From: SHVO01 sp964576515
Lineage (GTDB): Bacteria; Pseudomonadota; Alphaproteobacteria; Rhodospirillales; Rhodospirillaceae
NCBI GenBank assembly: GCA_964576515.1
Contig: CAZNUW010000010.1
Span: forward strand, 1 to 64,000
DNA length: 64,000 nucleotides
Direction of reading: 5' to 3'
The notes under the pieces were generated by a model. That model had not been told where the DNA came from, did no database searches, and worked only from the letters and a program-made list of their open reading frames with translations. A program made the position numbers and the translations under genes. Below, piece by piece: positions 17,031 through 26,114 of the stretch. Within the stretch, counting starts at the first letter, position 1; each line of letters begins with the position of its first letter.

Positions 17031-18304
17031 TAGGCCCTCTGGTTCTGTTGTTGCGATTGGATTTGGAATGCGGCCGCGATACGCTCGGCCAAACGTTCGG
17101 CCACCGCGCGCTTTCTCAAAGTCGGCCAGGCTTCGATGCCCGACGCGGTCACGAGATGCACAGTGTTGCTGTCGCCGCCGAAGGTGCCGCTCATCTGCGA
17201 GACGTCGTTCGCCACCAGCCAGTCGCAGTTCTTACGCGCGCGCTTGGCCTTGGCGTTCTCGATCAGATTCTCGGTCTCCGCGGCGAATCCGATCACAAGG
17301 TCCGGCCGCAGCGGTCCGACTTGGGCGAGGGTCGCGAGGATGTCCGGGTTCTCAGAGAGTTTGAGCGCGGGCGCCGCGCCGCCGTCCTTCTTGATCTTCT
17401 CGCCGCGCGCCTCAGCGGTCCAATCGGCGACGGCGGCGGCACACACCACGATCTGCGCGGGCAGCGCGTCCTTGCAGGCCTTCATCATCTGTTTCGCGGT
17501 CTCGACGCGCACGACCTTCACGCCGTCGGGATCGGGTTCGTGCACGGGGCCCGAGACCAGCGTGACGTCCGCGCCGAGTTCGGCGAGCGCGGCGGCCACA
17601 GCATGGCCCTGTTTGCCCGAGGAACGGTTGCCGAGATAGCGCACCGGATCGATCGGCTCATAGGTCGGGCCGCTGGTCACCAGGGCCTTCAGTCCCGATA
17701 ACGGCCCACGGTTGGAGGCGCGCGCGAAAAAGCGCGCAAGGGCCGCGATGATGTCGGGGACTTCCGCCATGCGCCCGTCGCCCACTTCGCCGCAGGCCAG
17801 ATCGCCCGCGCCGGGTCCAACGATCCGTACGTCGCGTGTCTGCAATGTCTGCAGGTTCGCCTGCGTGGCCGGGTGGGTCCACATCATCACGTTCATGGAG
17901 GGCGCGATCATCACCGGTTTGTCGGTGGCGAGCAGCGCGGTCGTCGCGAGATCGTCGGCCAGCCCGTGGGCCATCTTGGCCATGATGTCGGCGGTCGCGG
18001 GTGCGACCAGAATAATGTCCGCCTCGCGCGACAGCCGGATGTGCCCCATCTCGGCTTCGTCGGTCAGCGAGAACAGGTCCTGGTAACACTTCTCGCCCGA
18101 AAGCGAGGCGAGTGTGAGCGGGGTCACGAAGTTCGCGCCGCCGCTGGTCAGAATGCAGCGGACGGACGCGCCGCGCTCGCGCAGGCGCCGGATCAGGTCC
18201 GGCACCTTCACGGCGGCGATCCCGCCCGCGACGATCAGAAGAATGCGTTTGTTCTCGAGCAACGGCGTTGGTCCGGCTGTGATGTCACGCATGATGGTGT
18301 TCAT
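17030..18304 (-). CDS. coaBC: Bifunctional phosphopantothenoylcysteine synthase/decarboxylase
   Basis: 424 aa. The N-terminal CoaC flavoprotein domain (about 15-195) shows NKRILLIVAGGIAAVK, MIAPSMNVMMW and the cysteine-containing flap GAGDLACGEVGDGRM. The C-terminal CoaB domain (about 205-420) shows LVTSGPTYEPIDPVRYLGNRSSGKQG. Together they convert phosphopantothenate and cysteine to phosphopantetheine for coenzyme A. It is the first gene of the coaBC, dut, moeB run. Confidence 0.97.
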   Translation of the reverse strand: MNTIMRDITAGPTPLLENKRILLIVAGGIAAVKVPDLIRRLRERGASVRCILTSGGANFVTPLTLASLSGEKCYQDLFSLTDEAEMGHIRLSREADIILVAPATADIMAKMAHGLADDLATTALLATDKPVMIAPSMNVMMWTHPATQANLQTLQTRDVRIVGPGAGDLACGEVGDGRMAEVPDIIAALARFFARASNRGPLSGLKALVTSGPTYEPIDPVRYLGNRSSGKQGHAVAAALAELGADVTLVSGPVHEPDPDGVKVVRVETAKQMMKACKDALPAQIVVCAAAVADWTAEARGEKIKKDGGAAPALKLSENPDILATLAQVGPLRPDLVIGFAAETENLIENAKAKRARKNCDWLVANDVSQMSGTFGGDSNTVHLVTASGIEAWPTLRKRAVAERLAERIAAAFQIQSQQQNQRA

Positions 18305-18331
18305 GCGCGACCTTATCCTAAGTCGCGCGCG

Positions 18332-18940
18332 CTAAACAGCCTGTGGAACGGCCGTTTCCACGCCCAGATCCGCCTCCACCTGGCGCACCCAGCGGCGCAC
18401 ATGGGGCCATTTCGCGAGATCGAAGCCCGCCTCATGGCCAAAGCGGGTGTAGGCCACCAGGGCGATATCGGCGAGGCTCAAGCGCTCGGCGACGAAATAC
18501 GCCCGTTGCGTCAGGTGATCGTTCATCAGGCCCAAGACCTTCGCGCCGCGCGGCAGAAGGCTCGCGTCGATCTCGCTGTCCGGCTTTTGCAAATAGTGTT
18601 TGTGAAAACGGCGCACGGCGATCACGGGCTCGTGGCTGTATTGCTCCCAGAAGAGCCACTGCATCATCTGTGCGCGGGAGAAAGCGTCCGCCGGAATCAG
18701 GTCCGACCCCTCCGCCAGATAGAGCATGATGGCGTTCGATTGGGCGAGGCCGCGGCCGTCCGGCAAGGTGACGAACGGCACTTGTCCGGCGGGGTTGAGC
18801 GCCAGGAACGACGGCGTGCGGGTCTCTTTCTTGACGACGCTGGTTTCCACCCAGCGGAACGGGATTTTCATCCGCTCGGCGACAAAACGCACCTTGTGGC
18901 AGTTTCCCGAAATGGAATCGCCGTAGATGGTGAGCGTCAT
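18332..18940 (-). CDS. Glutathione S-transferase family protein
   Basis: 202 aa with an N-terminal thioredoxin fold (MTLTIYGDSISGNCHKVRFV), the conserved cis-proline block AGQVPFVTLPDG near 52, and the glutathione-contact LAQSNAIMLYLAEGSDLIP near 66. The C-terminal helical domain ends near 195. It is inserted between ubiB (12 bases upstream) and coaBC. Substrate unknown. Confidence 0.88.
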   Translation of the reverse strand: MTLTIYGDSISGNCHKVRFVAERMKIPFRWVETSVVKKETRTPSFLALNPAGQVPFVTLPDGRGLAQSNAIMLYLAEGSDLIPADAFSRAQMMQWLFWEQYSHEPVIAVRRFHKHYLQKPDSEIDASLLPRGAKVLGLMNDHLTQRAYFVAERLSLADIALVAYTRFGHEAGFDLAKWPHVRRWVRQVEADLGVETAVPQAV

Positions 18941-18952
18941 ATGTCGCCTCCG

Positions 18953-20509
18953 TCAGTTGAAGATCAGCGCGGCCCCCAGAACGGCCGCCACGATCCACGG
19001 CGCCCAGATCATCCAGCGGTGGGCGCGTCGGCGGTCTTCGGCGCTTCCCAGGATCGCGCGCGCGCTGTCGGGATGCAGCCGCAAACCGCCCTGTTCGAGA
19101 TCGGCCGTGATGGCTTCGACCCGTGCGATGACGCGCGGCAGGCTCTGTAATGTTCCGATGATTTCGCCGACGGCGTCGACTGCGCGGCCCTCGGGGCCGA
19201 GGCGCGCGCGCATCCAGGTCTCGATCAGGGGGCGGGCGAGCTCCCACATATTCACTTCCGGCGCCAGCTTGCGGCCCACGCCCTCGGCCAGCAGCATGCT
19301 CTTCTGCAGAAGAAGAAGCTGCGGCTGTACCTGCATCTCGAAGGTTTCGGTCACGCGGAACAACTGGCCCAGGAGTTTCGCGATGGAGATTTCGGCGATG
19401 GGTTTGCCCAGAATCGGTTCGGCGATCGACCGGCAGGCTTGCGCGAACATCTCGACGCCTTTGTCCGGCGGTACGAATCCCGCGCGGATATGCACGTCGG
19501 CGACGCGTTTATAGTCGCGCGTCAGGAAGCCGAGCAGCATCTCGCCCAGGTTCTTCTGTGTTTCGCTGTCCACCCGGCCCATGATGCCGAAGTCGATGGC
19601 GATGATGGCGCTGTCCTTGGTGACGAACAAATTCCCTGGGTGCATGTCGGCATGGAAGAAGCCGTTGTCGAACACCATGCGGAAGAAGATTTCGGCGGCG
19701 TTGCGCACCACGAGTACGGGATCGATGCCCGCCGCGATGACCGCGGCCCGGTCGTCCACGCGCGTGCCCGACATGCGCTCCATGGTGAGGATGCGCTCGG
19801 ACGTACGCTGCCAGTCCACCGTGGGCACGCTGAAGATCGGGCTTCCCGCGAAATCCTCTTTCATCTCCTGCGCGGCGGCGGCCTCGAACCGCAAATCCAT
19901 CTCGAGGTTCACGCTTTCGGCAAAGGTTTGCACGACTTCGAGAGGCTTCAAGCGGCGCAGTTTCGGCGCGTAGCGTGCGGCTTTTTCCGCCATCCACAGC
20001 ATCAAATCGATGTCGCGCGCGAACGCCGTCTTGATCCCCGGGCGCAGCACTTTCACAGCGACGGCGGCGCCCTCGGAGGTGGTTGCGAAATGCACCTGCG
20101 CGATCGAGGCGGCGGCGACGGGCGTTTCGTCGAAACCGGCATACAGCGCGGCGATGGGTTGCCCGAAATCCTCCTCGATCGCCTGTTTGGCCAAAGCGAA
20201 CGGGAACGGCGGCAGGCGGTCTTGCAGTTCGGACAGGTCGGCGGCTTCCTGTTCGCCCAACAGGTCGGCGCGCGTCGACAGCGCCTGGCCGAATTTGATG
20301 AAGGTCGGCCCCAGTTCTGTCAGCGCCGCTGCGAGGCGCAAGCCCGGCCGCAGCGTCTTCACGTCCTTGCGCGGACGCCACACCACGCCGCAGACCCGCG
20401 CGATCAGCGCGCCGGCCGGATGGATATGCAGAAAGAACAGGGCGTCATGGCGCGCGAGCGTGCGTCCAATCACCCACAGCCGGGCAAAATTGCGAAGGTC
20501 GCGAAACAT
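18953..20509 (-). CDS. ubiB: Ubiquinone biosynthesis kinase-like protein
   Basis: 518 aa of the ABC1/ADCK atypical kinase family needed for ubiquinone synthesis. The KxGQ signature is in FIKFGQALSTRADLL near 70, the catalytic loop in FFHADMHPGNLFV near 280, and metal-binding DFGIMGR near 304. A hydrophobic C-terminal segment (MIWAPWIVAAVLGAALIF) anchors it to the inner membrane. It lies 15 bases behind ubiE, the usual alphaproteobacterial arrangement. Confidence 0.96.
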   Translation of the reverse strand: MFRDLRNFARLWVIGRTLARHDALFFLHIHPAGALIARVCGVVWRPRKDVKTLRPGLRLAAALTELGPTFIKFGQALSTRADLLGEQEAADLSELQDRLPPFPFALAKQAIEEDFGQPIAALYAGFDETPVAAASIAQVHFATTSEGAAVAVKVLRPGIKTAFARDIDLMLWMAEKAARYAPKLRRLKPLEVVQTFAESVNLEMDLRFEAAAAQEMKEDFAGSPIFSVPTVDWQRTSERILTMERMSGTRVDDRAAVIAAGIDPVLVVRNAAEIFFRMVFDNGFFHADMHPGNLFVTKDSAIIAIDFGIMGRVDSETQKNLGEMLLGFLTRDYKRVADVHIRAGFVPPDKGVEMFAQACRSIAEPILGKPIAEISIAKLLGQLFRVTETFEMQVQPQLLLLQKSMLLAEGVGRKLAPEVNMWELARPLIETWMRARLGPEGRAVDAVGEIIGTLQSLPRVIARVEAITADLEQGGLRLHPDSARAILGSAEDRRRAHRWMIWAPWIVAAVLGAALIFN

Positions 20510-20524
20510 CGTCCCCGGGATCCC

Positions 20525-21331
20525 TTAGATGCGCCAGCCCGTGTGGATCGCCGCGATGCCGCCGGACAGATTGCGCATTTTGCATTCCCTCAAGCCGACG
20601 CCGGTCATGCGCGCCAGAAGCTCCGGCTGCGAGGGGAACTTGCGGATGCTTTCGGCGAGATAGCGGTAGGATTCGGCGTCGCCCGTCACAAGGCGTCCCA
20701 GCGCGGGCAGGACCGAGAAGGAATAGACGTCGTAAATCTGGTCCAGCACGGGCGCCACGACACGGCTGAATTCGAGGCACATGAAGCGTCCGCCCGGCTT
20801 CAAGACGCGGCGCGCTTCCGCCAGCGCCACGTCGATGCGCGTGACGTTGCGTAAACCAAAAGCAATCGTGTAGGCGTCGAAACTCATGTCCGGGAACGGC
20901 AGCTTCTCCGCGTCGCCGCACACCCAGCGAATCCCTGAGAGGCGTCCCGAATCGATGGCGCGGTCGCGGCCCACCGAGATCATTTCGTGATTGATGTCGC
21001 ACACCGTCATCGCACTTGTGGAGGGGGCGGCGGCGTCCACCCGGTCCAGAATCCGCGTGGCGATGTCTCCGGTCCCGCCGGCGACGTCGATGAAGGATTG
21101 CCCGGGGCGCGGCGCCAGCCAGTCGACCATGGCGGCTTTCCACAACCGATGGACGCCGGCGCTCATCAGGTCGTTCATCAGGTCATATTTGGAGGCGACG
21201 GAATCGAACACGCCGCGCACCAAATGGACCTTCTCGTCCTCGGCGACGGTGCGGTACCCGAAGTGTGTGGTCGGGCCGGCCGGTTCCCCCGCAGGTTCCC
21301 CCGCAGGTTCCAATGTGTTCGGTTCGTTCAT
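20525..21331 (-). CDS. ubiE: Ubiquinone/menaquinone C-methyltransferase
   Basis: 268 aa. SAM-dependent C-methylation of the quinone ring. Motifs: VFDSVASKYDLMNDLMSAGVHRLWK near 40, the SAM loop IDVAGGTGDIATRIL near 78, and FGLRNVTR near 160. ATG at 21331 starts MNEPNTLE; the longer reading lacks support. Near the N-terminus a 12-base direct repeat (GGTTCCCCCGCA on the plus strand, 21282-21305 plus a partial third copy) encodes repeated PAGE units, a slippage-prone linker. Confidence 0.96.
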   Translation of the reverse strand: MNEPNTLEPAGEPAGEPAGPTTHFGYRTVAEDEKVHLVRGVFDSVASKYDLMNDLMSAGVHRLWKAAMVDWLAPRPGQSFIDVAGGTGDIATRILDRVDAAAPSTSAMTVCDINHEMISVGRDRAIDSGRLSGIRWVCGDAEKLPFPDMSFDAYTIAFGLRNVTRIDVALAEARRVLKPGGRFMCLEFSRVVAPVLDQIYDVYSFSVLPALGRLVTGDAESYRYLAESIRKFPSQPELLARMTGVGLRECKMRNLSGGIAAIHTGWRI

Positions 21332-21411
21332 GGGCGGACCATAGAGGAATGCTGGTATAAAGGCCACCGAGCCCCTGGGGCCAAGTGTGTTGAAACGCCA
21401 AAGGAAAAGGG

Positions 21412-22284
21412 ATGCCTGAGTTACCGGAGGTGGAAACCGTATGCCGCGGTCTCGCGGGCGTCCTTGAGGGCCGCCGCCTTGCGCGCGTGATCGTGCGCCG
21501 CAAGGACTTGCGCATCCCGTTCCCGCCGCGATTCGCCGAGCGCCTGACCGGGCGAAAGGTCGAGCGGATATGGCGCCTGGCGAAATATATGTTGGTCGAT
21601 CTCGATGACGGTCAGGTCCTGATCGTGCATCTGGGCATGTCCGGGCGCATGGTCGTCGATAAAAGCGGCCAGCCGCCGGCGAAACACGATCACGTCATTC
21701 TCACCACCGACAAGGGCGCCGAGATTCGTTTCAACGATCCCCGGCGCTTCGGTTTGATGACGCTCGCGCTGCGGGACGGTCTCGCGCAGCATAAATTGTT
21801 CCGGCACCTCGGGCCCGATCCGATGACGGCGGCGTTCACGCCCGCCGCTCTCTCGGCGGCCTTGAAAGGACGCAAGACCTCCATCAAGACGGCCCTGCTC
21901 GATCAGCGAATCGTCGTGGGCGTCGGCAATATCTATGCCTGCGAAAGCCTCCACCGCGCCGGCATTTCCCCAAAACGCAAGGCCGGCACCGTGGCCGGCG
22001 ACCGCGCCGATCGTCTCGTCCCGGCGATCAAGGCGGTCCTGACGGACGCTATCGCGGCGGGTGGCTCGTCTTTACGCGACCATGTCCAGCCGTCCGGCGA
22101 ACTCGGATACTTTCAGCACGCCTGGAAGGTCTATGGGCGCGAGGGCGAATCGTGTGTGTGCCGGGGGGCGTCACGGGCCGTCGCCAAGGCGTCCAACCTG
22201 CGGGGTAACAAGGGAAAGGGTGTCGTTCGCCGAATCACACAAGGCGGACGCTCTACCTTTTATTGCGAGGCCTGCCAGACATGA
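21412..22284 (+). CDS. mutM: Formamidopyrimidine-DNA glycosylase
   Basis: 290 aa base-excision repair enzyme removing 8-oxoguanine and FaPy lesions. It starts MPELPEVETVCRGL with catalytic Pro and Glu, and has the H2TH region (VVGVGNIYACESLHRAGI near 165). The C-terminal zinc finger is odd. The usual CxxC-x16-CxxC is replaced by CVC, then 34 residues, then CEAC: one base-contact half is CxC and about 18 residues are inserted (including RAVAKASNLRGNKGKG). The final GGRSTFYC is normal. Divergent from ubiE by 80 bases. Confidence 0.95.
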   Translation: MPELPEVETVCRGLAGVLEGRRLARVIVRRKDLRIPFPPRFAERLTGRKVERIWRLAKYMLVDLDDGQVLIVHLGMSGRMVVDKSGQPPAKHDHVILTTDKGAEIRFNDPRRFGLMTLALRDGLAQHKLFRHLGPDPMTAAFTPAALSAALKGRKTSIKTALLDQRIVVGVGNIYACESLHRAGISPKRKAGTVAGDRADRLVPAIKAVLTDAIAAGGSSLRDHVQPSGELGYFQHAWKVYGREGESCVCRGASRAVAKASNLRGNKGKGVVRRITQGGRSTFYCEACQT

Positions 22285-22289
22285 TCCGG

Positions 22290-22320
22290 AAGGCCGCCTA
22301 AAACGGGAATCGGCGGCCTT
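22290..22320 (+). terminator. Hairpin behind mutM
   Basis: AAGGCCGCC and GGCGGCCTT form a perfect 9-bp stem around a 13-base loop, six bases after the mutM stop. No long T-run follows, so efficiency as a terminator is uncertain. Confidence 0.5.
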
Positions 22321-22400
22321 CGCCCGCGCCGGCCCTCCGGATGCTCCTCCAGGCGTTGACGTGGGGGGTAAGCATCCCCTATAAGCCCGCCTTCCAAAAG

Positions 22401-22409
22401 TTTTCCACA
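22401..22409 (+). promoter_or_regulatory. Single DnaA-box match upstream of rpsT
   Basis: TTTTCCACA fits the TTWTNCACA DnaA-box consensus. It is isolated, 24 bases before the rpsT start, and no partner boxes were found nearby, so chance is possible. Confidence 0.35.
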
Positions 22410-22432
22410 AGCCTTCTTCAGAGTAAGATTCG

Positions 22433-22699
22433 ATGGCCCAGCACAAATCAGCCAAAGTCCGCATCCGTCGCAACGCTCGCGCGGCCGAGGTCAATCATTC
22501 GCGCCTCTCGCGCATCCGCACCTTCGTCAAAGCCGTCGAGCAAGCGATCGCGGCCGGCGACAAGACCGCGGCGCTCGCGGCCCTCAAGAAGGTCATGCCG
22601 GAACTGATGCGCGGCGCGGGCAAGGGCGTCGTCCATAAGAAGACGGCCTCGCGCAAACTGTCGCGCCTGTCGCAGCGCATCAAGAAGCTCGCCGCTTAA
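22433..22699 (+). CDS. rpsT: 30S ribosomal protein S20
   Basis: 88 aa, basic, all-helical: MAQHKSAKVRIRRNARAAEV at the start and GVVHKKTASRKLSRLSQRIK near the end are typical. S20 binds 16S rRNA early in 30S assembly. Position immediately upstream of dnaA is common in Alphaproteobacteria. Confidence 0.97.
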   Translation: MAQHKSAKVRIRRNARAAEVNHSRLSRIRTFVKAVEQAIAAGDKTAALAALKKVMPELMRGAGKGVVHKKTASRKLSRLSQRIKKLAA

Positions 22700-23298
22700 T
22701 CGGCGTCGCACGCGAAAATTTTTCGCGCGCTTTCCTTCTCTTCGATAAAAAATTCCGAGCCTTGAACGCGCGCGCCGAGTCACTCTCGGCGCGCGCGTTC
22801 AAGCTATTGCGAATCAATGAAACTGCATTGCGAAGTGATTCGCGCGCGCATCTTCAAACGTGGTTTTAGGCAATTTCTGTCAAGCGCATCTTTGCGCTTG
22901 TCTGGGACGCCCTGCCAACTACAGTGACCGCATCAGACGTCGCGCGGTTGTTCAAACGTCCACGGGCAACGGCGGCGTCTCACAAAAAAACATCAGGAAC
23001 ACGAAGCGCGTTTCAATCAAGGGCTGGTCAGATATTTGTACAGCTCCTGAAACCCAATGCTGTTGCGATCTTGGAGACAGCGGGGAAATGCCGCAAAGAA
23101 AGTGGTGCGGGGGAAACCGTCACGATGTGGCAACCGGACAGATCGTGATGCGTTTGAGTCAATCGAGCTTCGGGGTGCGGGTTTAAGACGGACAATTCGA
23201 GAAGCGGCGAACCGGCGGTACGAAAGTCACCTCGTCCGGCGTTAGTCGAGTCGTTCGCGAGTCGTTCGTAAGTCTAAGTATCGAGGGGAACACGTCGC
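22700..23298. promoter_or_regulatory. rpsT-dnaA intergenic region with GANTC sites
   Basis: 599 bases without a convincing gene and more A/T-rich than its surroundings. Six GANTC sites occur in two groups: 22777, 22811, 22837 and 23156, 23248, 23259. In Caulobacter and relatives this is the CcrM methylation site, and one lies in the dnaA promoter. A repeated GAGTCGTTCG at 23248-23257 and 23259-23268 sits just ahead of dnaA. No cluster of DnaA boxes was found, so this is a regulatory region for dnaA rather than a demonstrable origin. Confidence 0.5.
22762..22802. terminator. 18-bp perfect hairpin behind rpsT
   Basis: TTGAACGCGCGCGCCGAG pairs perfectly with its reverse complement across a five-base loop (TCACT). 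It lies 62 bases past rpsT. There is no T-run, so it may be a terminator, a transcript stabiliser or a protein-binding cruciform. One GANTC site spans the stem-loop junction. Confidence 0.6.
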
Positions 23299-24726
23299 GT
23301 GAAACGTGGGAATGAGGCAGCCATCGATCAGGCTGAATGGGATCGCGTTAAGACGCGTCTCAAGCAGGAATTCGGCGACTCCGCCTACAAGAGCTGGGTG
23401 ACCCCGATTGTCGCCACCGGTTTGCGTGACGGCGAGGTTGAGCTCTCGGTGCCGACGCGCTTCATGCGCGATTGGATCACCACGCATTACGCTGAACGGA
23501 TTCGTGCGTTGTGGAACGGCGAGAATCCCGCGATCCGCAAAATCACCTTGAAAGTCGAAGCCGCGAAGGCCGAAGCCGCGCGCGCACAGGCCGGCGCCCC
23601 GGCGACGTCCACTGTGGCGTCCGCCCCGCGCACGCCGCCCGCCTTCGCGCGTGTCGCGCCGCGCCCCGCCGCCGATTCGCCCGCCGCCCCGCTGGGCGCG
23701 GACCTCTCGGCGCCGCTCGACGCGCGCTACGTGTTCGAGAATTTCGTCGTCGGCAAGCCGAACGAATTCGCCTATGCCGCCGCCAAGCGCGTGGCGGAAT
23801 CCGATCAGGTCAGTTTCAACCCGCTGTTCCTGTACGGCGGAGTCGGCCTCGGAAAAACGCACCTGATGCACGCGATCGCCTGGGAAATCCGCCAGCGCAC
23901 GCCGCATCGCCGGGTGATCTATCTCTCGGCCGAGAAGTTCATGTACAGCTTTGTCCGGGCGCTTCGGAACCAGGACACCGTTTCTTTCAAGGAACAGTTC
24001 CGTTCGGTCGACGTGCTGATGATCGACGACGTCCAGTTCATCGCCGGCAAGGACGCGACCCAGGAAGAGTTCTTCCACACCTTCAACGCGCTGGTGGATC
24101 AAGGCCGCCAGATCGTGCTGTCGGCCGACAAGTCGCCCTCGAGCTTGGAGGAGATCGGCGACCGCCTGCGCTCGCGCCTCGCCTCGGGTCTCGTGGCCGA
24201 TCTGCATCCCACCACCTTTGAGCTGCGCCTGGGCATCCTCGACGCCAAGGCCGAACAGCTTGGCGTCGCCGTGCCGCCGAAGGTGAAGGAATTCCTGGCC
24301 CACAAAATCACGTCCAACGTGCGCGAACTCGAAGGCGCGTTGACCCGCCTGGTCGCCCACACCCAACTCGTGGGCGGTGCGCTGACCCTGGAGACGACGC
24401 AGGAACTGCTGCAGGACTTGCTGCGCGCCCACGACCGCCGCCTCACGATGGAAGAAATTCAAAAGCGTGTGGCCGAACACTTCAAGATCCGCATCTCGGA
24501 CATGAGTTCGGCGCGCCGCTCCCGCGCCGTGGCGCGCCCCCGTCAGGTGGCGATGTATCTCTCCAAGCAGCTCACCTCGCGCTCGCTTCCGGAGATCGGA
24601 CGCGCGTTCGGCGGCCGTGACCACACCACCGTCATCCACGCGGTCCGCAAGATCGAGGAACTGGTGAAGTCCGATACGGCCTTCGCCGAGGACGTCGAGC
24701 TCCTGACCCGCATGCTTGAGAGCTGA
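23299..24726 (+). CDS. dnaA: Chromosomal replication initiator protein
   Basis: 475 aa from GTG preceded by GAGGGGA. Domain I is about 1-85, followed by an alanine/proline-rich linker (about 95-135). The AAA+ domain III carries Walker A GGVGLGKTHL near 180 and Walker B VLMIDDVQFIAGK near 240. Domain IV at the C-terminus carries the DNA-binding signature GRDHTTVIHAVRKIEEL near 437. It assembles on DnaA boxes to open the origin. Confidence 0.98.
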   Translation: MKRGNEAAIDQAEWDRVKTRLKQEFGDSAYKSWVTPIVATGLRDGEVELSVPTRFMRDWITTHYAERIRALWNGENPAIRKITLKVEAAKAEAARAQAGAPATSTVASAPRTPPAFARVAPRPAADSPAAPLGADLSAPLDARYVFENFVVGKPNEFAYAAAKRVAESDQVSFNPLFLYGGVGLGKTHLMHAIAWEIRQRTPHRRVIYLSAEKFMYSFVRALRNQDTVSFKEQFRSVDVLMIDDVQFIAGKDATQEEFFHTFNALVDQGRQIVLSADKSPSSLEEIGDRLRSRLASGLVADLHPTTFELRLGILDAKAEQLGVAVPPKVKEFLAHKITSNVRELEGALTRLVAHTQLVGGALTLETTQELLQDLLRAHDRRLTMEEIQKRVAEHFKIRISDMSSARRSRAVARPRQVAMYLSKQLTSRSLPEIGRAFGGRDHTTVIHAVRKIEELVKSDTAFAEDVELLTRMLES

Positions 24727-24769
24727 TCCGGCCCACATCCGGACTTCGGCCTTGAAAAATTAACGGCCG

Positions 24770-24796
24770 TTTCGGGGCGCCGCCTGCGCCCCGAAA
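24770..24796. terminator. Hairpin between dnaA and dnaN
   Basis: TTTCGGGGCG and CGCCCCGAAA form a 10-bp stem around a seven-base loop, 43 bases after dnaA. Only a short A/T tail follows, so it may attenuate rather than fully stop transcription into dnaN. Confidence 0.5.
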
Positions 24797-24903
24797 AGCT
24801 GTCGCATCCCCTTCCCTAGTATGTCTAATATGGCGGTTCTGATTTTTACTGGGACCGGGGATTTCGGGCGGTCCGGCTTTCAAAAAAGAACGATTTTACG
24901 AAC

Positions 24904-26022
24904 ATGAAACTCATCATCGAGCGCGCGGCTCTCTTGAAGTCGCTGGGTCACGTCCAAAGCGTAGTCGAGCGTCGCAACACCATTCCCATTCTCTCCAACG
25001 TCCGGATTGACGCCGGTAAGGGCCAGCTCGCGCTGAACGCGACGGATATGGATATCGAGATCGTCGAGGCGACCGCGGCCGAGATCGGCAAGCCCGGCGC
25101 CACCACGGCGCCCGCCCATACCCTTTACGACATCGTGCGCAAGCTGCCTGAAGGCGCGCAGATCGAAATCGCATCAACCGGCGACGGCGGCCAGATCGCC
25201 CTGTCGGCGGGCCGCTCGCGCTTCAACCTCGCGTGCTTGCCCGTCGAGGATTTCCCGGCGCTGACCGGGGCCGATTTCAGCCACACCTTCACCCTGGCCG
25301 CGGCCGACCTGCGCAGCCTGATCGACCGCACCCGTTTTGCGATCTCGACGGAAGAGACCCGCTATTACCTGAACGGCATCTATCTGCACGCCGCGAAAAG
25401 CGAAGGCGTCGCGGTGTTACGCGCCGTGGCCACCGACGGCCACCGCCTCGCGCGCGTCGAACTTCCGCTGCCGGCGGGCGCCGCCGGCATGCCGGGCATC
25501 ATCGTGCCGCGCAAGGCCGTGATCGAAGTGCGCAAGCTGATCGACGAGACTGAAAGCGAAATCACGATTTCGCTGTCCGATTCCAAGATTCGCTTCGGCT
25601 TCGACAACGTCGCGCTGACCTCGAAGCTCATCGACGGAACCTTCCCCGACTACGAACGCGTCATTCCGACGGGCAACGACAAGGTGCTGGAAGCCGAGCG
25701 CAAGCCCATGTTCGACGCCGTCGACCGCGTGTCGGCCATCAGCTCGGAGAAGTCGCGTTCGATCAAGATGCAGTGCGAGAAGGGCCTCATCACCCTGTCC
25801 GCCTCCAGCCCCGAAGCGGGCAACGCGGTGGAAGAGGTGGAGGCCACCTACGCCGCCGGCCAGCTCGAGATCGGCTTCAACTCGCGCTATCTGCTCGAAA
25901 TTCTCGGTCAGATCGAGGGCGATGCCGCGCGCTTCACGATGGCGGACGCGGCCTCGCCGACCCTCATCCGCGATGTGGCCGACGGATCGGCTCTCTACGT
26001 TCTGATGCCGATGCGGGTGTGA
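24904..26022 (+). CDS. dnaN: DNA polymerase III sliding clamp, beta subunit
   Basis: 372 aa, the standard length for the dimeric ring clamp. It starts MKLIIERAALLKSLGHVQSV, has the three repeated clamp domains, and ends in the conserved hydrophobic-pocket strand ALYVLMPMRV. The gene follows dnaA by 177 bases, preceded by an A/T-rich stretch likely to hold its own promoter. Confidence 0.98.
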   Translation: MKLIIERAALLKSLGHVQSVVERRNTIPILSNVRIDAGKGQLALNATDMDIEIVEATAAEIGKPGATTAPAHTLYDIVRKLPEGAQIEIASTGDGGQIALSAGRSRFNLACLPVEDFPALTGADFSHTFTLAAADLRSLIDRTRFAISTEETRYYLNGIYLHAAKSEGVAVLRAVATDGHRLARVELPLPAGAAGMPGIIVPRKAVIEVRKLIDETESEITISLSDSKIRFGFDNVALTSKLIDGTFPDYERVIPTGNDKVLEAERKPMFDAVDRVSAISSEKSRSIKMQCEKGLITLSASSPEAGNAVEEVEATYAAGQLEIGFNSRYLLEILGQIEGDAARFTMADAASPTLIRDVADGSALYVLMPMRV

Positions 26023-26114
26023 GCGCGGCGGGTCAGAGACTTTCGGCCGCCCCTGGCTCCCACGACGGCCGCGGGGCGGCGCCTTTCTCGTCCGCGGGCA
26101 TACCGGAGGGAGCC

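Noticed and set aside
22700..23298. Replication origin (oriC) next to dnaA
   Set aside because: No array of DnaA boxes or clear A/T-rich unwinding repeat set; only one box match, upstream of rpsT.
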